A stretch of DNA of 64,000 nucleotides from Gemmatimonadota bacterium (GTDB lineage: Bacteria; Latescibacterota; UBA2968; UBA8231). The position numbers were made by a program, and so were the translations under genes. The stretch is from positions 1 through 64,000 of the forward strand of contig VXOR01000008.1 of NCBI GenBank assembly GCA_009840005.1. The letters are read 5' to 3'. Positions 55,286 to 64,000 of this stretch are shown in pieces; within the stretch, counting starts at the first letter, position 1, and each line of letters begins with the position of its first letter. The notes below the pieces were generated by a model. The model made no database searches. It was not told the origin of the DNA and saw nothing but the letters and a program-made list of their open reading frames with translations.

Positions 55286-57091
55286 TTAATCCAACAGGGA
55301 AAATCCGGTGTAGCCGAGTCGGTCTTCCGCGCCTTGTACGCCACCTTGGGGAAAGTACTCCGGCCAGCGCCGGCTGACCTTTTGCGCGGTTTCTTCGTCC
55401 GTTATCAGCTCGTCCGGGTAGCCGGGTTTCATGCGGCAATCCAAGACGATCGGCGGCGTATAGCAAGGGTGGTGGCGACGGAGTTGGACGGCGGCGGCAT
55501 AGGTGTCGGCAGCCGGCTCAAAGCGGGTAAAGGTACTCCAAAGGAAGGTGACGTTTTTGGCGGTTACACTGGCGTCGTCAACCAAAAATACCAGCGGCCA
55601 AGCTGCGACGGCGCGGTCTTCGGCGAGGTGTTGGGCGTAGCCGGGATCTTCCGCGTACGCCGGGCCTTGCACCGCGAGGGCACCAGGGCAATAGACCTCA
55701 GCGGCGCGGGCACCGCCGGGCAGATCGCCGCTGAATTCTGCGGGCAATTCGACGACTGGATCGCCCACGCCGATGAGGATTCCTTTGCTGCCTTGGTTCA
55801 CGGCCGGTCCCGTGTAGTCGAGGGTATCCATGGCGAGATTGGCGATGACGAAAAGGTCGGTTGCGAGCTGCGCCCGCGCTAGGGCATACGCGAGCACCTG
55901 CCGGAAGTCGCCCAAGTCCAAGGGGCGATCGATTACGACCAAGAACTTGGTGAGGTTGAGCTGGCCGCCGTCCTCGCCCAAGATGCGAAAGGCGAATTTC
56001 ATGGCCTCGCGCGGATAGCGCTCCTCGACGACGATAGCCGCCAGCGAGTGATAGCCGGTCTCGCCGTAGCTCCACATGGCCTTGATCGCGGGCATTACCA
56101 GCTTGCTCAAGGGTGCCATGAGCTGCTGGATGTAAGTGCCGAGGAACATGTCTTCCTGCGGCGGCTTGCCCACTACGGTAGCTGGGAAGATGGCGTCTTG
56201 GCGGTGGTAGAGGCGCTTGGCTTGGAGCACTGGGTAGGAGTGTTGCAGCGAGTAGTAGCCGTAGTGATCGCCGAAAGGCCCCTCGGGCTTGCACACATGC
56301 GGCGGCACCACGCCCTCAATGGCGAATTCAGCTTCGGCGATTAAGGGCAGAGCGGAGCCTTGCACGCGGCGCAGGCGCTCGCCCTGCAACAGGGAAGCCA
56401 AAATGAGTTCGGGCAAATCCTCGGGCAAAGGCGCGATGGCCGCGAGGATCAGCGCCGGTGGCCCGCCGACGAAGATGACCAGCGGCAGGTCTTCGCCCCG
56501 TTGCTCGGCGACGTGGTAGTGAAAGCCGCCGCCTTTTTGGATTTGCCAGTGGACGCCGAGGGTCTGGGAATCGTGGCGCTGGATGCGGTACATGCCGAGG
56601 TTGTGATGGCCGGTATCGGGGTGTTCGGTATAGACCAGCGGCAGGGTGATGAAGTGACCGCCGTCATCGGGCCAAGTTTTGAGCAGGGGCAGGCGCTCAA
56701 GATTGGGCGGCGACTGCACGCACTCGCCAACGGGACCTTTGCCGACGGTCTTCAGCCCGACCTTGAGCGCGGCGGGGATCAGGTTTTTGTGCGGCCAGAG
56801 CTTGCCCGGCGAAAGCGAGGGCAGGTCTTGCGCGAGTTGCACTAGCTGCTGGATAAACTGCTCCGGCCTAGGGCCAAAGGCCAGATCGACGCGCCGGGCC
56901 GTGCCAAAGAGATTGGTGACGCAGGGAAAATCCGCGCCTTCGACGCGGGTAAAGAGCAGGGCCGGGCCAGCGGCGGCAAGGACGCGGCGATGAATCTCGG
57001 CGATTTCGAGCTCAGAGGAAACCGGAGCGTCAACGGTGACGAGTTCGCCTTCGCGGCGCAGAAGAGCGAGAAATTGGCGCAGGTTGTGCAT
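55286..57091 (-). CDS. UbiD-family decarboxylase
   Basis: UbiD-type prenylated-FMN-dependent (de)carboxylase, 601 residues. Family motifs are visible: MYRIQ with the metal/prFMN region, GGFHYHVAE, CKPEGPFGDHYGYYS with the catalytic Glu, and GPAVNQGSKGILIG near the C-terminus. It reversibly decarboxylates aromatic or alpha,beta-unsaturated acids. No UbiX (prFMN synthase) is in the window, so it must be supplied elsewhere. It is followed 20 bp later by an amidase, probably one operon; divergent from acnA. Confidence 0.92.
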   Translation of the reverse strand: MHNLRQFLALLRREGELVTVDAPVSSELEIAEIHRRVLAAAGPALLFTRVEGADFPCVTNLFGTARRVDLAFGPRPEQFIQQLVQLAQDLPSLSPGKLWPHKNLIPAALKVGLKTVGKGPVGECVQSPPNLERLPLLKTWPDDGGHFITLPLVYTEHPDTGHHNLGMYRIQRHDSQTLGVHWQIQKGGGFHYHVAEQRGEDLPLVIFVGGPPALILAAIAPLPEDLPELILASLLQGERLRRVQGSALPLIAEAEFAIEGVVPPHVCKPEGPFGDHYGYYSLQHSYPVLQAKRLYHRQDAIFPATVVGKPPQEDMFLGTYIQQLMAPLSKLVMPAIKAMWSYGETGYHSLAAIVVEERYPREAMKFAFRILGEDGGQLNLTKFLVVIDRPLDLGDFRQVLAYALARAQLATDLFVIANLAMDTLDYTGPAVNQGSKGILIGVGDPVVELPAEFSGDLPGGARAAEVYCPGALAVQGPAYAEDPGYAQHLAEDRAVAAWPLVFLVDDASVTAKNVTFLWSTFTRFEPAADTYAAAVQLRRHHPCYTPPIVLDCRMKPGYPDELITDEETAQKVSRRWPEYFPQGGVQGAEDRLGYTGFSLLD

Positions 57092-57182
57092 GGCGGCCTA
57101 GGGCGGCAGGTGGAAGGTAGGGTTGGTCTTGAATATATTTAAAGCCAAATTTTAAAACATCCCTATTTGCGAGAGGTTTTCC

Positions 57183-59858
57183 ATGACGGCGAGAAACGAC
57201 AAATTCGGGGCGCGCACCCGGCTGGAATGCAGCGGCGGCAGCGGCGTCCTGTACCGCATTCAAAAACTAGAAGAAGATGGCGTCGCCGAGATGAGCCGGC
57301 TGCCCTATTCGATCAAGATTCTACTAGAGGCCGCGCTCAGGCAGTGCGATGGGTTTGAGATCACCCGCGAGGATGTCGAGCGCATTGCGCGCTGGAGTCC
57401 CGAGACTGCGGGCAAGGAAGAAATTCCCTTCAAGCCGGCGCGGGTGGTGATGCAGGATTTTACCGGAGTGCCCGCGGTGGTCGATTTGGCCGTGATGCGC
57501 GACGCCGTAGCCGATTTGGGCGGCGACCCAGAGAAGGTCAATCCCCTGATTCCGGTTGATTTGGTCATTGATCATTCGGTGCAGGTCGATTACTACGGCA
57601 TCCGCGAAGCCTTGGCCATGAACGCCGCGCGCGAATTCGAGCGCAACCGCGAGCGCTACGAGTTTTTGCGCTGGGGCCAGGAGTCGTTCGACAATTTTCG
57701 CGTGGTGCCGCCGGCCACCGGCATCGTGCATCAGGTCAATCTGGAATACTTGGCGCAGGTGGTGCAGGAGCAGGACGGCGAGTTCTATCCCGACAGCCTA
57801 GTGGGCACGGACAGCCACACGACGATGATCAACGGCCTCGGCGTCCTCGGCTGGGGCGTGGGCGGCATCGAGGCCGAGGCCGTGATGTTGGGGCAGCCGA
57901 TCTACATGCTGTTGCCCGAAGTGGTCGGCGTCAAACTGACGGGTGCCTTGCCCACTGGGACGACGGCGACGGACTTGGTGCTGACGGTGGTGCAGATGCT
58001 CCGTGCGCATGGTGTGGTTGGCAAATTCGTCGAGTTTTACGGCCCGGGCTTGAGCGAGCTGAGTTTGGCTGACCGGGCGACTCTCGCCAACATGGCCCCG
58101 GAATACGGGGCGACGATGGGCATTTTCCCGGTTGACGAGGAGACGCTGGCGTACTTGGCGCTCACTGGGCGCAAGAAGGCGGTGGTCGAGCGCGTCCGCG
58201 CGTACATGGAAGCGCAGGGCATGTTCTACCACGCCGAAACCCCCGATCCCGTCTTCAGCGAGCACTTGGCGCTGGATATGGCTACGGTCGAGCCGAGCTT
58301 GGCTGGCCCGACGCGGCCGCAGGATCGGGTCGCGCTCAAGGATGTGCCGAGTGCCTTCGCCGATTCGCTAACGGACCGCTTTGAGGTGGAGGACAGCGGC
58401 AAAAAGGTCGCCGTCGATTTGGGCGAGCAGGGGGCGGTTGAGTTGGACCACGGTGCCGTGCTCATCGCTGCTATTACCTCTTGTACGAATACTAGCAATC
58501 CGAGCGCGATGGTGGGGGCGGGGCTGTTGGCGCGCAACGCGGCCGAGCGGGGCCTTTCGGTCCCGGCCTACGTCAAGACCAGCTTGGCACCGGGTAGCCG
58601 GGTCGTCTCGCGCTACCTCGACGCGGCCGGCCTTACCGAGAGCCTAGAAGCCCTCGGCTTTCACACAGTTGGCTACGGTTGTACGACCTGCATCGGTAAC
58701 TCGGGACCCTTGCCCGAGGAACTCTCCACGGCCGTGGCCGACAACGATTTGGTGGTGTGTAGCGTACTCAGCGGCAACCGCAATTTCGAGGGCCGGGTCC
58801 ACGCATTGACGAGGGCCAATTTCCTCGCCTCGCCGCCACTAGTCGTGGCCTACGCGCTCGCGGGCCGGGCGACGATCAACTTTGAGCGCGAGCCGCTGGG
58901 CCGCGACCAAGCGGGCCGCGAGGTATTCCTGCGCGACATCTGGCCCTCGCAGGACCAGATCCGCGATGCAATTGGCCGCTCGCTGACGCCGAAGATGTTC
59001 GAGGAAGAATACGGCAATGCGTTCCGTCAGAACGAGACTTGGAACGCCATTCCCGTGCCCGAGGGCAAGCGTTACGCCTGGGCCGAGGAGAGCACGTACA
59101 TTCGCAAACCGAATTTCTTCGACGGCCTCACCAAGGAAGTCCAGCCGATCCAGCCGATCCAAGGCGCGCGCGTTTTGGCCAAGTTAGGCGACAGCGTGAC
59201 TACCGACCACATCTCGCCGGCTGGTTCAATCGCCGTGGGCAGCCCGGGGGGCGAGTATCTCGCCGACCGCGGCGTCGAGCGCAAGGATTGGAACAGCTAT
59301 GGCTCTAGGCGCGGCAACCACGAGGTGATGATGCGGGGCACGTTTGCCAATATCCGCATCCGCAACGAGCTGGTGCCCGGCGTCGAGGGGGGCTATACGC
59401 GCCACCTGCCTTCGGGCGAGCAGATGACGATCTACGACGCGGCGATGCGCTACATCGAAGAGGGCGTGCCTTCGATCATTATCGCGGGCAAGGAGTACGG
59501 ATCGGGTTCGAGCCGCGACTGGGCCGCCAAAGGCCCCTTCCTGCAAGGCGTCAAGGCCGCAATCGCCGAGAGCTACGAGCGCATTCACCGCTCGAATCTG
59601 ATTGGGATGGGCATTTTGCCGCTGCAATTTTCCGCCGGTGAAGACCGCCACTCGCTGGGGTTGACCGGCGAGGAGACATACGATATCGAGGGCCTCGACG
59701 ACGACCTACAGCCGGGGCAAGTGTTGGAGGTGGTGGCCAAGAGCGCTGCGGGCGAGAAGCGCTTTGCGGTGCTATGCCGGATAGACACCCCCGTGGAGAT
59801 CAACTACTACCGCAACGGGGGGATCTTACACGCAGTACTCAGGCGGATGGCCGAGTAG
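57183..59858 (+). CDS. acnA: Aconitate hydratase A
   Basis: Aconitase A, 891 residues, converting citrate to isocitrate in the TCA cycle. The [4Fe-4S] cysteines are seen in [10 protein letters not shown] and [11 protein letters not shown]; substrate-binding [19 protein letters not shown] and the swivel-domain [13 protein letters not shown] are clear. Length is normal for AcnA. It uses ATG 57183 with AGAGG upstream and is a monocistronic-looking housekeeping gene divergent from ubiD. This is the strongest core-metabolism marker in the window. Confidence 0.98.
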   Translation: MTARNDKFGARTRLECSGGSGVLYRIQKLEEDGVAEMSRLPYSIKILLEAALRQCDGFEITREDVERIARWSPETAGKEEIPFKPARVVMQDFTGVPAVVDLAVMRDAVADLGGDPEKVNPLIPVDLVIDHSVQVDYYGIREALAMNAAREFERNRERYEFLRWGQESFDNFRVVPPATGIVHQVNLEYLAQVVQEQDGEFYPDSLVGTDSHTTMINGLGVLGWGVGGIEAEAVMLGQPIYMLLPEVVGVKLTGALPTGTTATDLVLTVVQMLRAHGVVGKFVEFYGPGLSELSLADRATLANMAPEYGATMGIFPVDEETLAYLALTGRKKAVVERVRAYMEAQGMFYHAETPDPVFSEHLALDMATVEPSLAGPTRPQDRVALKDVPSAFADSLTDRFEVEDSGKKVAVDLGEQGAVELDHGAVLIAAITSCTNTSNPSAMVGAGLLARNAAERGLSVPAYVKTSLAPGSRVVSRYLDAAGLTESLEALGFHTVGYGCTTCIGNSGPLPEELSTAVADNDLVVCSVLSGNRNFEGRVHALTRANFLASPPLVVAYALAGRATINFEREPLGRDQAGREVFLRDIWPSQDQIRDAIGRSLTPKMFEEEYGNAFRQNETWNAIPVPEGKRYAWAEESTYIRKPNFFDGLTKEVQPIQPIQGARVLAKLGDSVTTDHISPAGSIAVGSPGGEYLADRGVERKDWNSYGSRRGNHEVMMRGTFANIRIRNELVPGVEGGYTRHLPSGEQMTIYDAAMRYIEEGVPSIIIAGKEYGSGSSRDWAAKGPFLQGVKAAIAESYERIHRSNLIGMGILPLQFSAGEDRHSLGLTGEETYDIEGLDDDLQPGQVLEVVAKSAAGEKRFAVLCRIDTPVEINYYRNGGILHAVLRRMAE

Positions 59859-59864
59859 GCTGGG

Positions 59865-59890
59865 AGTGGTCAGTGATTAGTGGTCAGTGG
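59865..59890. repeat. AGTGGTCAGTGATTAGTGG-type repeat
   Basis: Short repeat AGTGGTCAGTGATTAGTGG then TCAGTGG. It resembles the inverted heptamer array at 9664-9784. It lies between acnA and the next gene. Confidence 0.7.
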
Positions 59891-59936
59891 CTTGTCCCCG
59901 CCCGGCCCAATTGGCCGCTGACGAGGAGTAATTTCT

Positions 59937-61178
59937 ATGAGTTCTTTTGACGTTAAAGACGTCTTACGCACCGTGCTACACGTGCCGTTCCACGAGCGCT
60001 GCGCCGATACCATGGAAGTCTATGGGCCGGGTTGGTCCATCGTCGAATTGATCGAAGTGGAGACCGAGGGCGGCGTTGTCGGCATCGGCGAGACGATTCA
60101 GGGATATACGTGGGGCCACTCGCGCGAAGCGCAGTTTGCTCGCGTGCGCGGCCGGAATGTGTTCGAGGTGCTGTGGGACGACTCCTTGGGGGCCGGCTTG
60201 CAGATGGCGCTGTTCGACGCGGCCGGCAAGCACTTAGGCGTACCCTGCCACCGGCTGATGGGGCCGCAGCACCGCGACGCCTGTCCGGTTTCTTGGTGGG
60301 CGCAAAGTATGCCGCCCGCAGCGTGGGCGGCTGAAGCACGAGCGGCCGAGGCGCATGGTTTTACCACCATGAAGGTCAAGGCGCGGCCCTGGTACGATAT
60401 TGCGGCGCAGTTACAGGCTGTGAATGAGGCCACTTCTCAGCACTTCAAGCTAGACGCCGACTTCAACACCATGTTGCTGGGGGTTGACCAAGCCGCCCCG
60501 CTCATTGGGCGCTTAGAGCGAGACAACGCCTGTCTCGCCATCGTGGAGTCGCCGATTCCGCAGGACGATGTGGAGGGCAACAAGCTCCTGCGGCGCAAGA
60601 TTCAAAGTCCAATCGCCATGCACATAGGCCAGCCGCCGCCCATGACGGCGATCCGCGAGGGCGTGTGCGACGGATTTGTCATCGGCGGTGGGGTGAGCCG
60701 CGTCTTGAGCGACGGCAACTTGGCTGAGCGGGCGCAAATGCCGTTCTGGTTGCAGATGGTGGGCACCGGCTTGACGACGACCTTTGCGGCGCACTTGGGG
60801 GCGGTGCTAAATCAAGCGCGTTGGCCAGCGATTCCCTGCGTCAACATCTATTCGCACGTCTTGGTGCAGGAGTTCGCTGTGGAGGGCGGGCATCTGCGGG
60901 TGCCGGAGGCTCCGGGCTTGGGAGTCGAGTTGGATCGGGATGCTGTGGAGCGCCTGCGCGTTGAGCCGGATTTTGCGAAAGCGCCGGTGCGCCAAATACA
61001 CGCCGTGCGCTGGCCCGACGGTCGGGAGTTGTGGGCACCGGGCGGAGGGTATCGGGGCGATTTCACCGCTGGCAAAATCACCGGTTTTTATCCGGGAATG
61101 GACCTCCAAGTGCGGCTCGACGACGGCAGCGAAGAATTTGATCGGGAGTACCGGGAGCGGTTCCCGGAGCGAGTTTAG
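59937..61178 (+). CDS. Enolase-superfamily protein with atypical third metal ligand
   Basis: Mandelate racemase/muconate lactonizing enzyme family, 413 residues. The first two metal ligands are identifiable as Asp173 (LDADFN) and Glu204 (VESPIP), and Lys146-x-Lys148 (MKVKAR) supplies the base. The expected third acidic ligand after the next strand reads AMHIG, His229, instead of Asp or Glu. The usual acid near the end is replaced by VIGGGVSRV. It may be a divergent dehydratase/racemase or a pseudo-enzyme. It stands alone, downstream of acnA on the same strand. Confidence 0.82.
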   Translation: MSSFDVKDVLRTVLHVPFHERCADTMEVYGPGWSIVELIEVETEGGVVGIGETIQGYTWGHSREAQFARVRGRNVFEVLWDDSLGAGLQMALFDAAGKHLGVPCHRLMGPQHRDACPVSWWAQSMPPAAWAAEARAAEAHGFTTMKVKARPWYDIAAQLQAVNEATSQHFKLDADFNTMLLGVDQAAPLIGRLERDNACLAIVESPIPQDDVEGNKLLRRKIQSPIAMHIGQPPPMTAIREGVCDGFVIGGGVSRVLSDGNLAERAQMPFWLQMVGTGLTTTFAAHLGAVLNQARWPAIPCVNIYSHVLVQEFAVEGGHLRVPEAPGLGVELDRDAVERLRVEPDFAKAPVRQIHAVRWPDGRELWAPGGGYRGDFTAGKITGFYPGMDLQVRLDDGSEEFDREYRERFPERV

Positions 61179-61269
61179 GACGTCACTTGAGCACGGCGAC
61201 GACTAAGGGCGAGAAAGATAATAGGGTAGTGGTTGCGTTTGAAATATAAGGCTTGTTTTGGGGCACCCA

Positions 61270-61479
61270 CTAACGTTCCTTTCCGTACCACTTGAGACGC
61301 CATTGCCGAGTATCATCGATGTTTCCGAAAAGGTTTTCCTCTACTTGGAAAAGTACATATCCATGCGTCTTCACATCATCTGCCAATGACGCAGCTTCTT
61401 CTATCGCCTCGCTCAGGGTTTCGGCTTCCACGATAACTTCAAACGATGATCGCTCTTGAGAAGATATAATTTTAGCCAT
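61270..61479 (-). CDS. Small protein of unknown function
   Basis: Unrecognised 69-residue acidic protein. It begins MAKIISSQERSSFEVIVEAE and ends WRLKWYGKER, with no signal or membrane segment. Codon use and ribosome-site spacing look real, but there is no partner gene; downstream and upstream are short gaps. Hypothetical. Confidence 0.55.
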   Translation of the reverse strand: MAKIISSQERSSFEVIVEAETLSEAIEEAASLADDVKTHGYVLFQVEENLFGNIDDTRQWRLKWYGKER

Positions 61480-61590
61480 CTTGGGCTCCTATACTTTGGG
61501 AATTGTTCTCGCCTGACCAGCGTCGAGATCATTTTAAAACCCGCCGTCAAGTCGCGGCAAGCAGCTAGACGCTGATGTCGCTTTAGTAGG

Positions 61591-61929
61591 TTACTTGAGT
61601 ACGGCGACGGCTGCGCCCATAGTGGTGACGAGGATGCTAGTGCAGGCGATGAGCATGGCCATTAGCCGTGCGTAACGCGAATCGAGCTGTTTGGCTAAGC
61701 TGTCGATGCATTCATTGGTCTCGGTGCGCAGGGTGTCGATGCGCCCGTTGGTCTGATCGATGCGTCCGCTTATTTCGGTGCGCAGGGTGTCGATGCGCCC
61801 GTTGGTCTGATCGATGCGCTCGTGTATTTGGCGCACATCTTGACGCAGGTCCTGAATATCCTCGCGCAGGAAGCTCAGAGCGAGGGTGGATTCAGTGGGT
61901 TGGGCGGGCTTGGGCACTTGCTCGGCCAT
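61591..61929 (-). CDS. Coiled-coil membrane-anchored protein
   Basis: Protein of 112 residues from ATG 61929 (GAGGACC upstream). The middle is a coiled coil built from tandem repeats of the form RIDQTNGRIDTLRTE; at DNA level a 54-bp unit is repeated (61722 and 61776). A C-terminal hydrophobic span (LMAMLIACTSILVTTMGAAV) anchors it. It resembles small coiled-coil membrane proteins of phage or stress origin. Function unknown. Earlier start at 62082 is rejected. Confidence 0.7.
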   Translation of the reverse strand: MAEQVPKPAQPTESTLALSFLREDIQDLRQDVRQIHERIDQTNGRIDTLRTEISGRIDQTNGRIDTLRTETNECIDSLAKQLDSRYARLMAMLIACTSILVTTMGAAVAVLK

Positions 61930-62088
61930 GAGAAGGTCCTCTTTGGATAAATGTAAGCACTCCCCCCTATAAGCAAAAGGTAGGCCATGCTTGGCAGATG
62001 CCCGTTCCCTCTGGTAGAAGTATGTGCTGTATGCGCCGTGTTGTTGCTTGGTAGGAACGACGCTGTTCCTCAGAGGTAACAACGCTCC

Positions 62089-62628
62089 TCACTTGACCAA
62101 TGCGGCAATTTGCTTGAACTCGGCCGTCCCCGCCTCCTGCAGCAGTTCAAATAGACACATTTCCACCGCCGTGATCTGTGCGCCAGCGGCCGCCATTCTT
62201 TGCAGTCCCAGCTCCTTATTCTCGGCTGTGCGCGAGGAGACGGCGTCGGCGACGACTTCGACTTGGTAGCCCGCGTCCAGCAAGTCGCGGGCCGTCTGAT
62301 AGACGCAGATGTGGCTTTCGATCCCGGCCAAGAGAATCTGGTGTCGATCGCTCTGGCGCAGTTGGGTTTGGAAAGTGCTGAGGCCACAGGCGCTGAAGCA
62401 GGTTTTGGCCAGTGGCTCTTGGTCGGAGAGCAGGTCGGCGACCTCGGGAATGGTGGGGCCAAGCCCTTTGGGGTATTGCTCTAGCCATAGGATGGGCAAC
62501 CTTAGGATCTGCGCGCCCTTGACGAGAATCTGTAGCTGGCGGTAGAGCGCCTCGCGCTCGTGCATCAGCGAGGCTAGCTTGCCTTGGATGTCGATGAGGA
62601 CGAGCGCGGTGTGGTCGCGGCTGAGCAT
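62089..62628 (-). CDS. Isochorismatase-like cysteine hydrolase
   Basis: Isochorismatase-superfamily hydrolase of 179 residues from ATG 62628. The catalytic triad is visible: Asp in LVLIDIQGKL, Lys in EQYPKGLG and Cys in GIESHICVYQTA. Members hydrolyse amides or esters such as nicotinamide, N-carbamoyl compounds or isochorismate. The start overlaps the stop of the upstream enolase-superfamily gene by one base (TAATG), so the two are translationally coupled. A sugar-acid dehydratase plus an amide hydrolase may serve one pathway. Confidence 0.9.
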   Translation of the reverse strand: MLSRDHTALVLIDIQGKLASLMHEREALYRQLQILVKGAQILRLPILWLEQYPKGLGPTIPEVADLLSDQEPLAKTCFSACGLSTFQTQLRQSDRHQILLAGIESHICVYQTARDLLDAGYQVEVVADAVSSRTAENKELGLQRMAAAGAQITAVEMCLFELLQEAGTAEFKQIAALVK

Positions 62629-63773
62629 TAGATGTACCCGGTCGAGCCGTCGGGACGCGTTGGGCTGGAGCGTTCCCAATGGATGTATTCGTTGTCGGCG
62701 ATGGCTTCTTCGTTGACCTCGACGCCTAGCCCCGGTCGGTCTGGCCGCAGTTCCAAGTAGCCGTCTTTGGGCAGATAGGGTTCGTCAACCCAATCGTTCC
62801 ACTCGGATTCGGTCGGCAGGAGGTATTCGAGAATTTTGAAGTTGGGTGCCGAGGCGCAGAAGTGCAGGTTGACGGCAGTCGCCAACGGGCCCATGGGATT
62901 GTGCGGGGCGATGCTGATGTAGTGGGCTTCGGCAATGGCGTTGATCTTGCGCATTTCGAGCAGGCCGCCGCAGACGCAGATGTCGGGCTGGATGATGTCG
63001 GCCCCTTGGTTGGCGATTAGATCGAGAAACTCAAAGCGGGCGTAGAGGCTCTCGCCGGTGGCCAACGGCACCTGCATCTGCGACTTGAGGCTGGTCCACG
63101 CCGGAATGTGCTCGGGGCGCAGCGGCTCTTCGTAGAAAAAGGGGTCGTACGGCGCGAGGGCATTGGCTAGCTGCAAGGCGCGAATCGGCTCGAAGATCTT
63201 GGCGTGCGGGTCGAAGGCAAATTCCCAGTCGTCGGGACAGTTGACGCGCAATTCTTCAAAGTATTTGGCTGACGTCTTGCAGACTAAGCCCCAGCGATGG
63301 GCGTCTGGGTCGAGCCGATAGGGGCTAGTTTTGAAGGCGGTGAAGCCGTACTCTTCGTTCAGACGCCGGGCTTGGTCGGCGGCTTCTTTGCCGTCGCGGC
63401 CGCCGATGGAGCGATAGACGCGCACCCGGTCGCGGGCGTGGCCGCCCAAGAGCTGATAGACCGGGACGCCTGCGGCTTTGCCGGAGATGTCCCACAGCGC
63501 GTGGTCGATACCGGAGATGGCCGACAGGCCGATCCCGCCCGGTGGAAAGCGAAACTGCTGGTGCAGCTTCATCATGATGAACTCGATCCGCCGAGGGTCG
63601 ATGCCCTTGATTAACTCAAAGCAATAATCGACAGTGGGGCCGACGGCTAGATCGGGGCCGATGGAGTAGGTCTCGCCCCAGCCGGTGATGCCCTCGTCGG
63701 TCTCGACTTTGACCAAGACGCGCGGGCGGTTGCCAAAGCGGGCGATGATGGGGGTGATGGCGGTGATTTTCAC
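62628..63773 (-). CDS. Galactonate/mannonate dehydratase-like enolase-superfamily enzyme
   Basis: Enolase-superfamily acid-sugar dehydratase candidate, 381 residues from GTG 63773 (a longer frame to 63869 is rejected). Key residues appear in order: Lys148 in FKTSPYR, Asp188-x-His190 in FDPHAK, Glu215 in YEEPL, Glu241 in TGESL and His291 in APHNPMG. The DxH and the catalytic His are typical of D-galactonate/mannonate/gluconate dehydratases that give 2-keto-3-deoxy acids. Its stop overlaps the isochorismatase-like start. It ends the catabolic set at the window edge. Confidence 0.9.
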   Translation of the reverse strand: MKITAITPIIARFGNRPRVLVKVETDEGITGWGETYSIGPDLAVGPTVDYCFELIKGIDPRRIEFIMMKLHQQFRFPPGGIGLSAISGIDHALWDISGKAAGVPVYQLLGGHARDRVRVYRSIGGRDGKEAADQARRLNEEYGFTAFKTSPYRLDPDAHRWGLVCKTSAKYFEELRVNCPDDWEFAFDPHAKIFEPIRALQLANALAPYDPFFYEEPLRPEHIPAWTSLKSQMQVPLATGESLYARFEFLDLIANQGADIIQPDICVCGGLLEMRKINAIAEAHYISIAPHNPMGPLATAVNLHFCASAPNFKILEYLLPTESEWNDWVDEPYLPKDGYLELRPDRPGLGVEVNEEAIADNEYIHWERSSPTRPDGSTGYI

Positions 63774-63784
63774 GGTAGGTCTCG

Positions 63785-64000
63785 CTATTGGAAGAAGAGT
63801 GGATAAGGGGCGTTTTCTGCTTCGCGTTTGATCAGGCTCATCAGTTCCATTGTGTGGTAGTCGCCCCACATGGCGGCCTCACCGCAGGGGATTTTGCGGT
63901 CTTGGGGCACGTAGTCCCAGCCATTGGGGCGATGGTAGATCGCGTGGAGAGTGATGCCTTGGTGTTGGGGATCGACGGCGAGATACGGTTCCTCTAGCAG
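63785..64000 (-). CDS. C-terminal part of a GH88-like hydrolase (partial)
   Basis: Partial gene cut by the window edge; 71 codons remain, ending at TAG 63785-63787. It ends WGDYHTMELMSLI and then NAPYPLFFQ, resembling the C-terminus of GH88/GH105-type unsaturated glycuronyl hydrolases (CxWGDYxxxEALxxL). It is on the same strand as the following dehydratase-like gene, whose GTG start lies 11 bp downstream of this stop. Only a weak identification is possible from so little sequence. Confidence 0.5.
   Translation of the reverse strand: MLEEPYLAVDPQHQGITLHAIYHRPNGWDYVPQDRKIPCGEAAMWGDYHTMELMSLIKREAENAPYPLFFQ

Noticed and set aside
61722..61830. 54-bp repeats considered as a CRISPR or mobile repeat
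   Set aside because: The repeats are in frame within a coding sequence and encode the coiled-coil pattern RIDQTNGRIDTLRTE.

Overview
The window is GC-rich bacterial DNA with densely packed, mostly intact genes on both strands. No rRNA or species marker is present. The gene mix is six phytanoyl-CoA dioxygenase (PhyH) family proteins, three enolase-superfamily enzymes, two amidases, hydantoinase A/B, a creatininase, a UbiD decarboxylase, sugar-isomerase-like TIM barrels and many toxin-antitoxin (TA) scraps. This resembles uncultivated, often sponge- or seawater-associated lineages such as Poribacteria or Latescibacterota. That placement is an inference from gene content.

Layout. 0-2.5 kb: sugar-acid operon (HpcH aldolase, 2-hydroxyacid dehydrogenase, SDR). 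2.6-3.5 kb: YoeB-type TA pair and a DUF2283 protein. 3.5-4.5 kb: fatty-acid desaturase. 4.8-12.5 kb: two divergent operons, RraA-PhyH-creatininase on minus and GH32-PhyH-SDR-membrane protein on plus, sharing the 225-bp gap 7113-7337. 12.5-15.4 kb: M14 deacylase behind an IMPase remnant, cupin, EamA transporter. 15.6-16.8 kb: AT-rich unknown-protein/PIN pair. 17.3-21.1 kb: hyuAB. 21.4-23.2 kb: AT-rich type II restriction-modification pair. 23.3-27 kb: sialidase-like protein, Gfo/Idh oxidoreductase, amidase. 27-28.5 kb: a rearranged patch with an integrase fragment, a MITE-like element, an SDR remnant and an orphan VapB. 28.6-33.1 kb: unknown gene, three PhyH genes, a Phd/VapC pair and an RHH protein. 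33.3-36.9 kb: operon of amidohydrolase, PLP enzyme and N-acylamino-acid racemase/OSBS-like enzyme. 36.9-43.4 kb: SelA-like PLP enzyme, amidohydrolase, DUF4838 protein, pdxT, pdxS. 43.7-47.1 kb: polysaccharide flippase and transglutaminase-like protein. 47.2-51.1 kb: secreted Ig-like repeat protein followed by a TA graveyard. 51.1-53.8 kb: TIM-barrel isomerase coupled to PhyH, a mannonate-dehydratase-like protein and tRNA-Glu. 53.9-64 kb: amidase, UbiD, aconitase, two enolase-superfamily enzymes, isochorismatase-like hydrolase and the end of a GH88-like gene.

The metabolic theme is small catabolic cassettes for organic acids, sugar acids and amides, each built from one or two oxygenase, hydrolase or racemase genes with tight or overlapping junctions. 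Two dispersed element families are visible. One has ACTGATGTTACGCA terminal repeats (three copies). The other is an ATGCTTCG palindrome (three copies, one inside an 18-bp inverted repeat flanked by a short direct repeat). They sit between genes, and one ends exactly where an integrase fragment stops. Several enzymes carry changes at key active-site positions (a PhyH with HxG, a GH32 without the usual acid/base Glu, a YoeB with E46K, an SDR with Lys to Glu). These are the most testable oddities.
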